A DNA stretch of 52,306 bases. It comes from Curvibacter sp. GWA2_64_110 (GTDB lineage Bacteria > Pseudomonadota > Gammaproteobacteria > Burkholderiales > Burkholderiaceae_C). This document shows, piece after piece, positions 34,199 to 43,953 of this stretch. The first letter of the stretch is position 1; each line of letters begins with the position of its first letter. The translations under genes and the position numbers were made by a program. The notes under the pieces were generated by a model that saw only the letters and a program-made list of their open reading frames with translations, was not told the DNA's origin and did no database searches. Location of the stretch: NCBI GenBank assembly GCA_001797315.1, contig MGPC01000030.1:1-52306 (forward strand), read 5' to 3'.

Positions 34199-36967
34199 TC
34201 AGCGGACGCCGAAAACCGCTGCCCACAGTGCCGATATCGCCTCGCGTTCGACCTTCAATTCCTGCGGCTCGACCTGGGTCGGTTCCTCGTTGAGTCGTGC
34301 GCGATGCTGGACATGGCGCAGCTCGCGGTAGGCATCGGCGGCCGCCTCGCCAATACCGGCGGGCAGCAGCCTGGCGGCCTGGGCGGCCCGCAGCAGCGCG
34401 ATATTGCCGGCATTGGCCGCCAGTTCCGGGTGGCTGGCGGCTTGCGACAACACCAGGTATTGCACGGCAAACTCCGCATCAACCATGCCGCCCGGACTGT
34501 GTTTGACGTCAAACTGCTCGCCATGGGCCGGATGCGCGGCGCGCACCTTCTCGCGCATGGCAACAATCTCCTGGCGTAGCGCCTGTGCATCGCGCGGCGC
34601 GCAGATCACCGCCTGGCGCACGGCATCAAAGCGCCGGCGCAGGTCATCGCTGCCGAGCACGAAGCGCGCCCGGGTCATGGCCTGGTGCTCCCAGGTCCAG
34701 GCGGTGTTGCTGCCGCGCTGCTGCTGGTAGTTGGCATAGGCCTCGAAGGTGGTGATCAGCAGCCCGGAGTTGCCGTTGGGGCGTAGCGCGGTGTCAATCT
34801 CATACAGATCGCCTTCGCCAGTCTTGACCGTCAGCCAGTTGATCAGCTTGCGCACCAGGCTGGCATAGACCTCGGGGGCCTGCTCATCCTCATCCTCGTA
34901 GACGAACACGATGTCCAGGTCGCTGCCATAACCCAGTTCCTTGCCGCCCAGCTTGCCGTAGGCGATGATGGCGAACTGGTGCTGCTCGCGGTGCTTTTTC
35001 TTCAGCCGCTCCCAGCACCAGCGCGTGGTGATGCGCAAGACAGCATCGGCCAGGGCACTGAGGTCATCGGCCACCTGCTCGACCGTCAGCGCATCCTCGA
35101 CGTCGCGCGCCAGGGTGCGGAACACCTCGGCATGGTGGGCGCGGCGCAGCAGGTTGAGCAGCGATTCCTCGTCGTCATCGCCGGCGGCCTGCAGGGCCTG
35201 CCGACGCACCTCCAGTTCGGTCTCGAAGGCCGCCGGGTCGAAGCGGTCGCTCAGGATGGTGCGGCTGGCCAGCTCGTCGATCACGCCGGGGTGCAACAGC
35301 AGGTAGCGCGCCGGCCAGCGGGCGGCGCCCAGCAGGCGCACCAGCCGTTCGTGTACTGCCGGTCGCTCCAGCAGCATGGCGAGATAGCTTTCGCGTCGCA
35401 GCAACGGCTCCATCCAGTCCACCAGCCGAACGGCGGCCTCTTCGCTGGCACGGCCCTCGCGCAGCCATTCGGCCGTGCGCGCAACCAGCCGCACCAGCCG
35501 CGCCCGTGACTCTTCGCGCAGCGCCAGCACGCGCGGATGGTTGCGCCAGGTGGCGACCCGCTCACGCAGCAACGGCGGCAATTGCTCCAGCAATTCATCA
35601 AAATCGGGCGCAGCAGCGCGGCCAGGCGGGCCGTTCTTGCCATTGCTGCAGCCCTTGCATTCCTTGCTGCCCTGGCCGCCGAGCAGGGTATCGAACTCCT
35701 GCGCCACGATTTCCCGATGGGCATCGAGTTGGGTCAGGAACGGGCCGGTGTCGGCGTAGCCCATGGTGCGGGCGATCCAGTGCAGGTCGTCGTCACGTGT
35801 CGGCAGCACATGGGTCTGCTGGTCGTCGAGGTACTGGATGCGGTGTTCCACGCGGCGCAGGAACACATAGGCCTGGGTCAAGGCGTCGGCCGTGGCCTGC
35901 GGCATGAGCCCGGCGCGCACCAGGCGCTGCAGCGCGTCGAGCGTCGGCCGTGTGCGTAACTCGGGGAACTGGCCGCCGCGCACCACCTGCAGCAGCTGGA
36001 CGGTGAATTCGATCTCACGGATGCCGCCGCGCGAGAGCTTGACGTCGTTGCTGCGCTCCGGGCGGCCGGCGCTGCGGCGCGCCGAATGCTCGCGGATCTG
36101 GCGGTGCAGCACACGCAAGGAATCGAAGACGTTGTAGTCGAGGTAGCGCCGGAACACGAAAGGGATCACCATGCCACGCAAGACCATGATCGAACCATCT
36201 TGCATGTGACGCTGCGGCGCCACCACCCGGCTCTTGAGCCAGGCAAAACGTTCCCATTCGCGGCCCTGGACATGGAAATACTCTTCCAGCGCGCCCAGCG
36301 AAACGGCCGGCGGTCCGGAATTGCCGTTGGGGCGCAGGGCCAGGTCGACGCGGAAGACGAACCCGTGTTCGGTGGTGTCGCCGATCAGGCTGTAGATCGC
36401 GCGCACCGCCTTGGCGAAGTACTCGTGGTTGGAGATGCGCCCGCGCCCCTCGGCGCTGCCGGCGGTTTCGCCGTCCTGGTCGTAGACGTAGATCAGGTCG
36501 ATGTCGCTGGAGACATTGAGTTCGCGCGCGCCGAGCTTGCCCATGCCGATGACCCACATCAGCGCCCGCTCGCCCTGCGGTGTGACGGGCTTCCCGTGGG
36601 TCTCGTCCAGCATTTGCAGTGTCTGGGTGGTGGCAATATCCAGGGCAAATTCAGCCAGATCGGTCATGACGCGGGTGATGTCATGCAGCCCGGCCTGCTG
36701 GTCGCAGTCCAGGGTGACCAGGCGCTCCACCACCAGGTGGCGCAAGGTGCGCAAGGCGGTGGCGACATCGGCGCCGCCCTGCTGCAGGGCTTCGAACACC
36801 TGCCGCAGGGTGGCCTGATCGGGTGGGCCCGGTGGCAACAGCTGCAGCTGGGATTCGTAACGCCGGCGCACCCGCTGGGCGAAGCGGGAGTGATCCGACA
36901 GTGCAGAGGTGCCGGATGGCACTCCTGCGTCCACTTGCGTCAAGCTGCTCGCGCCGTTGCGGGTCAT
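34199..36967 (-). CDS. glnE: Bifunctional glutamine-synthetase adenylyltransferase/deadenylase
   Basis: This 922-residue GlnE adenylylates or deadenylylates glutamine synthetase in response to PII, setting nitrogen assimilation. It has two nucleotidyltransferase domains. The N-terminal (deadenylating) half has GMGKLGARELNVSSDIDLIYVY, and the C-terminal (adenylylating) half has YGKLGGKELGYGSDLDIVFVYEDE; each is followed by a helical PII-uridylyltransferase-like domain. The two repeats of RPNGNSG also match the family. An unusual insertion in the linker, GSKECKGCSNGKNGPPGR, places Cys437 and Cys440 in a CxxC. The ATG at 36967 leaves only 19 bp to the divergent yhdP start. Length fits the family. 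Confidence 0.96.
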   Translation of the reverse strand: MTRNGASSLTQVDAGVPSGTSALSDHSRFAQRVRRRYESQLQLLPPGPPDQATLRQVFEALQQGGADVATALRTLRHLVVERLVTLDCDQQAGLHDITRVMTDLAEFALDIATTQTLQMLDETHGKPVTPQGERALMWVIGMGKLGARELNVSSDIDLIYVYDQDGETAGSAEGRGRISNHEYFAKAVRAIYSLIGDTTEHGFVFRVDLALRPNGNSGPPAVSLGALEEYFHVQGREWERFAWLKSRVVAPQRHMQDGSIMVLRGMVIPFVFRRYLDYNVFDSLRVLHRQIREHSARRSAGRPERSNDVKLSRGGIREIEFTVQLLQVVRGGQFPELRTRPTLDALQRLVRAGLMPQATADALTQAYVFLRRVEHRIQYLDDQQTHVLPTRDDDLHWIARTMGYADTGPFLTQLDAHREIVAQEFDTLLGGQGSKECKGCSNGKNGPPGRAAAPDFDELLEQLPPLLRERVATWRNHPRVLALREESRARLVRLVARTAEWLREGRASEEAAVRLVDWMEPLLRRESYLAMLLERPAVHERLVRLLGAARWPARYLLLHPGVIDELASRTILSDRFDPAAFETELEVRRQALQAAGDDDEESLLNLLRRAHHAEVFRTLARDVEDALTVEQVADDLSALADAVLRITTRWCWERLKKKHREQHQFAIIAYGKLGGKELGYGSDLDIVFVYEDEDEQAPEVYASLVRKLINWLTVKTGEGDLYEIDTALRPNGNSGLLITTFEAYANYQQQRGSNTAWTWEHQAMTRARFVLGSDDLRRRFDAVRQAVICAPRDAQALRQEIVAMREKVRAAHPAHGEQFDVKHSPGGMVDAEFAVQYLVLSQAASHPELAANAGNIALLRAAQAARLLPAGIGEAAADAYRELRHVQHRARLNEEPTQVEPQELKVEREAISALWAAVFGVR

Positions 36968-36986
36968 AATTCCTGTCACGTTTCCG

Positions 36987-39900
36987 ATGTTCAAAATGGA
37001 TGACCTGCCGCGCCGCCCTTCATCACTGCTGAAAATTCTGGCGATCGCTGCACGCGTATCGCTCTGGTTGCTGCTGGGGGCCTGGCTGGTCATGATCAGC
37101 GCCTGGGGCGCGCTGCACTTTTTCATTGTGCCGCGAATCGGCGAACTGCGCCCACAGCTGGAAACCCGGGCCAGCCAGATCCTGGGCGTGACGGTGCGCA
37201 TCGGTGCCATCCAGGCCCGTCCGGACGGGCTGATTCCCTCGTTCGAGTTGAGCCGTGTGAGTCTGGTCGACATCGACGGCCGGGAGGCATTGCAGCTGCC
37301 CCGGGTGCTGGCGGCCCTGTCGCCGCGCTCGCTCTGGAACTTCGGGTTCGAACAGATCTACATCGAACAGCCCCAGCTCGACATCCGGCGCGCGGCCGAT
37401 GGCCGCCTATTCGTGGCCGGGCTGGATCTGTCGAAAACCCAAGGCCCCGACAGCCCGGCGCTTGACTGGTTTTTTTCGCAGACCGAGTTTGTCATTCGCG
37501 GCGGTACCCTGCGCTGGAGCGATGAGCGGCGCAATGTCCCGCCTCTGGCCTTGGAGCAGGTCGATCTGGTGGTACGCAATACCGTGCGCAGCCATGCCGT
37601 GCGGATCGATGCCACGCCGCCGGCCGAGTGGGGCCAGCGTTTCACGCTGATGGGCAATTTCCGCCAGCCCTTGCTGTCGGGGGATGCCGGGCAGTGGCGT
37701 CAATGGGAAGGGCAGGTCTTTGCCCAGTTCGGGCATATCGATGTTTCGCAACTGCGGCGCTATGCCCATCTGGGGGTGGACGTGGCGCGGGGCAGCGGCG
37801 CCCTGCGAGCCTGGGTCGATGTCAGCCGCGGCCAGGTGATCGGGGCGACAGCTGACGTCGCCTTGTCCCATGTTCAGGTCACCTTGACACCGCAGCTGGG
37901 CGCCTTGTCCCTGCCTGTGTTGACAGGCCGGCTGGGCGGCCGCCTGCTGCAAGGTGGTTTCGAACTCTCGACCCAGGCGTTGCAGTTCGAAATGGACGAT
38001 GGCTTGCGCTGGCCCGGCGGCAATGTGCGCATCGTGCATGTGGCGGCCGAAGGCCGCGCGCCGGCGCGCGGCGAACTGCAAGGCGACCAGCTCGACCTGG
38101 CGGCTTTGGCGCGGATTGCCGACCGCCTGCCGCTGGACGAACGCATGCGTGCGGCTGTGGCGGCCTACGCGCCCAAAGGGCTGGTCGAGCGCATTCAGGC
38201 CAACTGGCAGGGGCCGCTGGAGGCGCCGACCCGCTTTGATGCCAAGGGACGGGTGGTGCGGCTGGAGGTCGCGGCCGGGTCGCCGGCGCTGGGTACGCCC
38301 GGCGTGCGCGGCGCGACCATCGATTTCGATTTGAACCAGTCCGGCGGACGCGCCGCGCTGGCCCTGCAGGACGGACAGCTGGAGCTGCCCGGTCTGTTCG
38401 AAGTGCCGGCGCTGGATTTTGCCCAGCTGACCACCGATCTGCAGTGGCAGATCGAGGGCCAGCACATCAGCGTGCAACTGCCCAACCTCAAGTTCAGCAA
38501 TGCCGATGCGCAGGGCGAGGCCCAGCTCAAGTGGCAGACCGGTGAGGCGGCCGCAGCCACCCGGGGTCGTGGCCGTTTTCCGGGTGTCCTCGACCTGCAG
38601 GGCAGCTTCAGCCGGGCCGATGCCTCCCGGGTGCACCGCTATCTGCCGCTGGCCATCGAGCGCGAAGTGCGCGACTACCTGCGCGATGCCATACCGCAGG
38701 GGCGGGTCAGTGGTGTGCGTTTCCGCGTCAAGGGGGATTTGCATGATTTCCCGTTTGCGGACCCGAAACTGGGCGAGTTCCGCATCTCGGCCAGCGTGCG
38801 CGATGCGACCTACCTCTATGTGCCGCGCAGCCTGCAGCCTGCAGGGGCCCTGCCCTGGCCGGCGTTGACCCAGTTGAGCGGCGAGTTCCTGATGGATCAC
38901 GCCAGCCTGCAGCTCAAGGAGGTGAGCGGGCGTCTGGCGGGTGCCCCGGGGGTGCGCATCAGCCAGGCGGAAGCGCAAATCCCGAATCTGCTGCAGGGGG
39001 CGACAGTCAACGTCAATGCCGAGGCCAAGGGGCCGCTGGGCGAGGTGCTGAGCGTCATGGTGAACGGCTCGCCGCTGGGCGAGATGACCGGCCATGTGCT
39101 CAAGCAGGCCAGTGCCAGCGGCAATGCCGATCTGCAGCTCAAGCTCAAGCTGCCGTTGCGGGAACTGCACAAGACCGGCGTGCAGGGCAAGATCACGCTG
39201 GCGGGCAATGAACTGCAGATTGAGCCTACCCTTCCCCGCCTGAGCCGTGCGCGCGGCGTCGTGCATTTCAGCGAAGCCGGTTTTGCCATCAGCGGCGGCC
39301 AGGCGCGGGCGCTGGGGGGCGACTTGCGCGCCGAGGGTGGCACCATCCCGGTGCCGGGGACCAGTGCCCGTGCGAGCGGGCCGGCCCTGTTGCGCGTGCA
39401 GGGCAATGTGACGGCCGAGGGCCTGCGTCAGGCGCGCGAGCTGGGCATCGTGAGCCGGCTGGCGCAGCAGGCCACGGGGGGCACGAACTATTCCCTCACG
39501 CTTGGCTTTCGCCGTGGGGTACCTGAACTCCAGCTCTTCAGCAATCTGCAGGGGCTGGCACTGAACCTGCCGGCACCGCTGAGCAAAAGCGCCGAGGCGC
39601 TCCTGCCCCTGCGGCTGGAAACCGCGCTCACGCGTGAATCGCTGTCAACCGGTGCTGGCGCAACGGCACCCTTGCAGGATCAGCTGACATTCGAGCTCGG
39701 GCGCCTTGCCTCGGCGGTGTACGTGCGGGACGTGTCGGGCGCCGAGGCGCGAGTGCTGCGCGGCGCCGTAGGTGTCGGGCTGGCGCCGGGCGAGCAAGTG
39801 CCTTTGCCGACCGAAGGGGTCGTGGCCAACATCGTCATGCAGAACGTGGATGTCGATGCCTGGAACGCGATGGTGTCCACGCCCGCCGCTGCCGCAGGAG

Positions 39901-41108
39901 CGGCTACCCGTACCACGGGCGTCGGCCTGGCAGCCGGCTACATGCCCACCAGCCTGGCGATTCGGGCCAAGGAGCTGACGGCCGTCGGACGCAAGCTCAA
40001 CCAGGTGGTGGTCGGCGGCTCGCGCGACGGCCAGACCTGGCGTGCCAATCTGGATGCGCAGGAGCTCAGTGGCTATCTCGAATACCGCCAGTCCTCCGGC
40101 AGCAGTGCCGGGCGGCTGTACGCCCGTCTGGCCCGCCTGGTGCTGGCGCCGTCGTCGGCCAAGGATGTGGAGACCTTGCTCGATGAGCAGCCGGTCAGCA
40201 TCCCGGCGCTGGACGTCGTGGTTGACGACATGGAGTTGCGTGGCAAGAAGCTCGGCCGGGTGGAGATCGAAGCCGTTAACCGCGGTGTCGGCTCCGTGCC
40301 GCGCGATGGCGGTTCCCGTGAGTGGCGGCTCAACCGCTTCAACATCATCATGCCGGAGGCGGTCTTCACGGCCACCGGCAATTGGGCTTTGCTCAACGAG
40401 TCGGCGGCCGGCCGGCCGGCCGCGGGCCGCACGCAAGCCGAGCGGCGCCGCACCGTGATGAACTTCCGTTTTGACATTGCCGATGCCGGTGAGTTGCTGG
40501 GCCGTTTCGGCATGAAGGACGTGATTCGCCGCGGCAAGGGCCGGCTGGAAGGGCAGATCGCCTGGGCCGGTTCGCCGCTGGCGCTGGACTACCCGACGCT
40601 GGGTGGCGCCTTCAATGTCAATGTGGAGAATGGCCAGTTCCTCAAGGCCGACCCCGGCATTGCCAAGCTGCTGGGCGTGCTGAGCCTGCAGTCCTTGCCG
40701 CGGCGTCTGACGCTGGATTTCCGCGATGTCTTCAGCGAAGGGTTTGCGTTCGACTTCGTGCGCGGCGACATCCGCATCGAGCAAGGCATCGCCAGCACCA
40801 ACAACCTGCAGATGAAGGGTGTGAACGCTGCGGTGTTGATGGACGGCCGGGCGGACATCGCGCGCGAGACGCAGGACCTCAAGGTCGTCGTCGTGCCGGA
40901 GATCAATGCCGGTACGGCCTCGCTGATTGCCGGCTGGATCAACCCGGCGGTCGGCCTGGGTTCCTTCCTGGCGCAGCTGGTGCTGCGCCGGCCGCTGATC
41001 GACTCGGCGACCGAGGAGTTCCAGATCACCGGCAGTTGGGCCGATCCCAAGATCACGCGCACCGATGCGCCGGCGGCTGGCAAGAGCAGGAGCGAGGTGA
41101 CGCGATGA
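36987..41108 (+). CDS. yhdP: YhdP-family AsmA-like envelope protein
   Basis: This 1373-residue protein is anchored by one N-terminal transmembrane helix (VSLWLLLGAWLVMISAWGALHFF) with the remainder periplasmic. The long beta-rich body has the DUF3971/AsmA features (for example RALYE-like FNFEQIYIEQPQLDIRRA, VHRYLPLAIEREVRDYLRDA, and the C-terminal block GGAFNVNVENGQFLKADPG...LGVLSLQSLPRRLTLDFRD). The C terminus (VVVPEINAGTASLIAGWINPAVGLGSFLAQ) is strongly conserved. Together with TamB and YdbH, YhdP forms the bridges that carry phospholipids to the outer membrane. The ATG at 36987 is chosen as the first after the divergent glnE start. The next gene begins in a 4-bp ATGA overlap, so the two are co-translated. 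Confidence 0.93.
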   Translation: MFKMDDLPRRPSSLLKILAIAARVSLWLLLGAWLVMISAWGALHFFIVPRIGELRPQLETRASQILGVTVRIGAIQARPDGLIPSFELSRVSLVDIDGREALQLPRVLAALSPRSLWNFGFEQIYIEQPQLDIRRAADGRLFVAGLDLSKTQGPDSPALDWFFSQTEFVIRGGTLRWSDERRNVPPLALEQVDLVVRNTVRSHAVRIDATPPAEWGQRFTLMGNFRQPLLSGDAGQWRQWEGQVFAQFGHIDVSQLRRYAHLGVDVARGSGALRAWVDVSRGQVIGATADVALSHVQVTLTPQLGALSLPVLTGRLGGRLLQGGFELSTQALQFEMDDGLRWPGGNVRIVHVAAEGRAPARGELQGDQLDLAALARIADRLPLDERMRAAVAAYAPKGLVERIQANWQGPLEAPTRFDAKGRVVRLEVAAGSPALGTPGVRGATIDFDLNQSGGRAALALQDGQLELPGLFEVPALDFAQLTTDLQWQIEGQHISVQLPNLKFSNADAQGEAQLKWQTGEAAAATRGRGRFPGVLDLQGSFSRADASRVHRYLPLAIEREVRDYLRDAIPQGRVSGVRFRVKGDLHDFPFADPKLGEFRISASVRDATYLYVPRSLQPAGALPWPALTQLSGEFLMDHASLQLKEVSGRLAGAPGVRISQAEAQIPNLLQGATVNVNAEAKGPLGEVLSVMVNGSPLGEMTGHVLKQASASGNADLQLKLKLPLRELHKTGVQGKITLAGNELQIEPTLPRLSRARGVVHFSEAGFAISGGQARALGGDLRAEGGTIPVPGTSARASGPALLRVQGNVTAEGLRQARELGIVSRLAQQATGGTNYSLTLGFRRGVPELQLFSNLQGLALNLPAPLSKSAEALLPLRLETALTRESLSTGAGATAPLQDQLTFELGRLASAVYVRDVSGAEARVLRGAVGVGLAPGEQVPLPTEGVVANIVMQNVDVDAWNAMVSTPAAAAGAATRTTGVGLAAGYMPTSLAIRAKELTAVGRKLNQVVVGGSRDGQTWRANLDAQELSGYLEYRQSSGSSAGRLYARLARLVLAPSSAKDVETLLDEQPVSIPALDVVVDDMELRGKKLGRVEIEAVNRGVGSVPRDGGSREWRLNRFNIIMPEAVFTATGNWALLNESAAGRPAAGRTQAERRRTVMNFRFDIADAGELLGRFGMKDVIRRGKGRLEGQIAWAGSPLALDYPTLGGAFNVNVENGQFLKADPGIAKLLGVLSLQSLPRRLTLDFRDVFSEGFAFDFVRGDIRIEQGIASTNNLQMKGVNAAVLMDGRADIARETQDLKVVVVPEINAGTASLIAGWINPAVGLGSFLAQLVLRRPLIDSATEEFQITGSWADPKITRTDAPAAGKSRSEVTR

Positions 41109-41932
41109 AGGTGGCAGCGATCCAGATGGTGTCGGGCATGCAATGGCAGGCCAATCTGGCGCGCGCCCAGGCGTTGATGCGGCAGGCGGTCGACGAGGGC
41201 GTCGAGCTCGTGGTCCTGCCCGAGTATTTCTGCCTGCTGGGAGCGCAGGACACCGACAAGCTGGCCATCCAGGAGCCGCTGGGCGCCGGACCCATCCAGG
41301 CTTTTCTGGCCGAGTCGGCGCGCGAACTGGGCTTGTGGGTCGTGGGCGGTACCTTGCCCCTGTCTGCTGCGCCGGAAGAAGGGGCCGGCGCGCGCGTCTA
41401 CAACAGCACCCTGGTCTATTCGCCGCAGGGTGACTGCGTGGCGCGCTACGACAAGATCCATCTGTTCCGCTTCGACAACGGCCGTGAGCGTTACGACGAA
41501 TCGCGCGCCCTGCTCAGCGGTACGCAGCCCGTGACCTTCGACCTGCCTTCGCGCGACGGGCATCGCTGGCGTCTGGGCTTGAGCGTGTGCTACGACCTGC
41601 GCTTTCCCGAGCTCTACCGCAGTTATGCCCAGGCCGGCGCCGACCTGCTGCTGGTGCCCAGCGCCTTCACACACACCACCGGCCAGGCGCACTGGGACGT
41701 TCTGTTGCGCTCGCGGGCGGTGGAAAACCTGGCCTTCGTGCTCGCCGCAGCGCAGGGCGGCCTGCATGACAACGGACGGCGCACCTGGGGCCATTCCAGG
41801 CTGGTCGATCCTTGGGGCCGGGTGCTGGCCGAGCAGGCCGAGGGCGAAGCGGTGGTGACCGCCGAACTGCAGGCTGGGTTGCTGCAGCAATGCCGTCTGC
41901 AGCTGCCGGCGCTGGAGCACCGCGTCCTGTGA
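41105..41932 (+). CDS. Carbon-nitrogen hydrolase (Nit2/omega-amidase-like)
   Basis: This 275-residue cytosolic enzyme is of the nitrilase superfamily. The catalytic triad is complete: Glu40 (VVLPEYFCLLG), Lys117 (YDKIHLFRFD) and Cys162 (SVCYDLRFPELY). The FRFDNGRERYDES and SVCYDLRFPE blocks place it near Nit1/Nit2 proteins, which hydrolyse deaminated glutathione or omega-amides. In many Burkholderiales it follows yhdP, and here ATGA overlaps the yhdP stop, so it is in the same operon. The following kinase gene begins within or 5 bp after its stop. The exact substrate is inferred. Confidence 0.92.
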   Translation: MKVAAIQMVSGMQWQANLARAQALMRQAVDEGVELVVLPEYFCLLGAQDTDKLAIQEPLGAGPIQAFLAESARELGLWVVGGTLPLSAAPEEGAGARVYNSTLVYSPQGDCVARYDKIHLFRFDNGRERYDESRALLSGTQPVTFDLPSRDGHRWRLGLSVCYDLRFPELYRSYAQAGADLLLVPSAFTHTTGQAHWDVLLRSRAVENLAFVLAAAQGGLHDNGRRTWGHSRLVDPWGRVLAEQAEGEAVVTAELQAGLLQQCRLQLPALEHRVL

Positions 41933-41937
41933 ATGCG

Positions 41938-43944
41938 ATGCCCGCCGATACGGAGCGGCTGCCGTCGGCCTGGCGCCGCCGTGCGCTGTGGACGGCGCTC
42001 ACGGCCCTGGTGGTGGCCCTGCTGGCCACACTGGTCTGGCTGGCCGGACGCTACGAGGCCAGCCAGGTCCAAAGCCGGCTCGAACGTGATGTAGCCGATG
42101 CCGTGGGCGATATCCGCTCCGCGCTGTCGCGCAATGTGCAAAGCCTGCAGGCCTTGCAGTTCAACGATCCGACGCCAGCGGCCTGGTCCCTGGCGGCTGC
42201 GGCCTTGCTGCGCGAGCACCGTGAACTGGTGCGCATCGAATGGCGCGACAGCAACCAGAAAACCCGCGTGCATGCGGACACGCCGTTCCGGCCGGCCGTG
42301 TATGACCGTCTGGGGCGCGACAGCGTTCAAACGGAAGTCAGCCAGACCTGCACCACGGCCCGCCGGCTCAGCGCACCGGCTTATTCCGGCAGTTATTTCG
42401 TGCCCATGACCGACGGTCTTGGCATCGAAGTCATGGAGCTGTGCATGCCGCTGGTCACCACCGGGGTGGTGATGGGCTACCTGGTCGCCACCTATTCCTT
42501 GCAGGACATCCTGGATGATCTGGTGGAACGCCAGCTCACACGCAGCCAGGAGGTCTCGTTCACCGAGGGCGACGGTACCCGGCTGGCGGTGCGGGGCACG
42601 CCGCGGCGCGCCAACCGCGTTTTTACCGCGCAGCACCTGCTCGATCTGCCCGGCACCACGCTGGTGTTGCGCATGGATAGCTGGCGCGGCGCGCCAGACC
42701 TGTTCCCCAATGTGCTGACCGCGCTGGTGACGGCGATGTCGATCGCGTTGGTGTCGATCCTGGTGCTGCTGAGCCGGGACATGCGCCGGCGCCTGAAGGC
42801 CGAACATGATCTGGGGGATGCGCTGGCCTTTCGCAAGGCGATGGAGGATTCGCTCGTGACCGGTCTGCGCGCGCGCGACCTGGACGGGCGCATCACCTAT
42901 GTGAACCCGGCCTTTTGCCAGATGGTGGGCTTCACGGCCGATGAGCTGCTGGGCCAGAGCGTCCATGCGCCTTACTGGCCGCCCGAACTGGCGGACGAGT
43001 ACAAGAAGCGCCAGGCCATCCGGCTGGCCGGCAACTCGCCGCCGCGCGAAGGCTTCGAGTCGGTTTTCATGCACAAGGACGGCACGCGCTTTCCGGTGCT
43101 CATCATCGAGGCGCCGCTGATCAATGCGCAAGGCGCGCAGACCGGCTGGATGAGCGCTTTTCTCGACATCCGCGAGCAGCGCCGCGTCGAAGAACTGTCG
43201 CGAGCCAGCCAGGACCGGCTGCAGGCCACGGCGCGCCTGGCCATGGTGGGCGAGATGGCCTCGCTGCTGAGCCATGAGCTGAACCAGCCGCTGGCGGCCA
43301 TTTCCAGCTATGCCACCGGTTCACTCAATCTGCTGCGCGATGGCATGCACACGCCGGCCGACATCGAACTGGCGATGCATCGCATCGCCCAGCAGGCCGA
43401 ACGTGCCGGCAAGGTCATCAAGAGCGTGCACGACTTCGTGCGCCGGCGCGACCAGGCGCGCGAAGCCGTGCCGCCGCAGGCGCTGCTCGATGCCATCCTG
43501 CCGCTGATCAATCTGCAGGCGCGCAAGCTGGGGGTGCTGGTGCAGATTCAGCTGGAGCCCGGCCTGCCCAAGGTGCTGTGCGACCGCACCATGGTCGAGC
43601 AGGTGCTGCTCAATCTGGCGCGCAATGCCATGCAGGCCATGGACCGGCCCGAGATCCGGCAGCGCGTGCTGCGGCTGGCCGTGCGCCGGGAGCGCGGCGA
43701 CGGGCGCTGGCTGGTGTTTTCGGTGGCCGATGTCGGACCGGGTATTGCACCGGAAGTCGAACAGCAGCTGTTCACGCCGTTCTTCACCACCAAGGCCGAA
43801 GGCATGGGCCTGGGTTTGAGCCTGTGCCGTACCGTGATCGAGCAGCACGGCGGCACGCTGGCGTTTGAGCCCAATCAGCCGCAGGGCACGGTGTTCACCT
43901 TTACCCTGTCGGTTGGCGATCCTGCAACGTCTCACCTCGCGTAA
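41938..43944 (+). CDS. PAS-containing sensor histidine kinase
   Basis: This is a 668-residue inner-membrane kinase. TM1 is near 19-38 (WTALTALVVALLATLVWLAG), a periplasmic sensor follows (about 40-255), and TM2 is near 260-283 (LTALVTAMSIALVSILVLLS). A PAS domain (about 300-410) includes GLRARDLDGRITYVNPAFCQMVGFTADELLG, with a PAC extension. The phospho-acceptor is His446 in SLLSHELNQPLAAISSYATG, a FixL/DctB-type box. HATPase motifs are NLARNAMQAM, VADVGPGIA, and GMGLGLSLCRT. The FixJ-type regulator lies 9 bp downstream. ATG 41938 is used; GTG 41929 would overlap the preceding stop as GTGA. No heme-binding residues can be confirmed in the PAS domain, so the signal is unknown. Confidence 0.92.
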   Translation: MPADTERLPSAWRRRALWTALTALVVALLATLVWLAGRYEASQVQSRLERDVADAVGDIRSALSRNVQSLQALQFNDPTPAAWSLAAAALLREHRELVRIEWRDSNQKTRVHADTPFRPAVYDRLGRDSVQTEVSQTCTTARRLSAPAYSGSYFVPMTDGLGIEVMELCMPLVTTGVVMGYLVATYSLQDILDDLVERQLTRSQEVSFTEGDGTRLAVRGTPRRANRVFTAQHLLDLPGTTLVLRMDSWRGAPDLFPNVLTALVTAMSIALVSILVLLSRDMRRRLKAEHDLGDALAFRKAMEDSLVTGLRARDLDGRITYVNPAFCQMVGFTADELLGQSVHAPYWPPELADEYKKRQAIRLAGNSPPREGFESVFMHKDGTRFPVLIIEAPLINAQGAQTGWMSAFLDIREQRRVEELSRASQDRLQATARLAMVGEMASLLSHELNQPLAAISSYATGSLNLLRDGMHTPADIELAMHRIAQQAERAGKVIKSVHDFVRRRDQAREAVPPQALLDAILPLINLQARKLGVLVQIQLEPGLPKVLCDRTMVEQVLLNLARNAMQAMDRPEIRQRVLRLAVRRERGDGRWLVFSVADVGPGIAPEVEQQLFTPFFTTKAEGMGLGLSLCRTVIEQHGGTLAFEPNQPQGTVFTFTLSVGDPATSHLA

Positions 43945-43953
43945 CATCACCCC

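Noticed and set aside
37407-39266. A 619-codon minus-strand frame within yhdP
   Set aside because: The opposite strand has the conserved YhdP sequence; composition is that of a shadow frame.
41623-43275. A 550-codon minus-strand frame over the nitrilase and kinase genes
   Set aside because: It covers catalytic motifs of both + strand genes and has no domain of its own.
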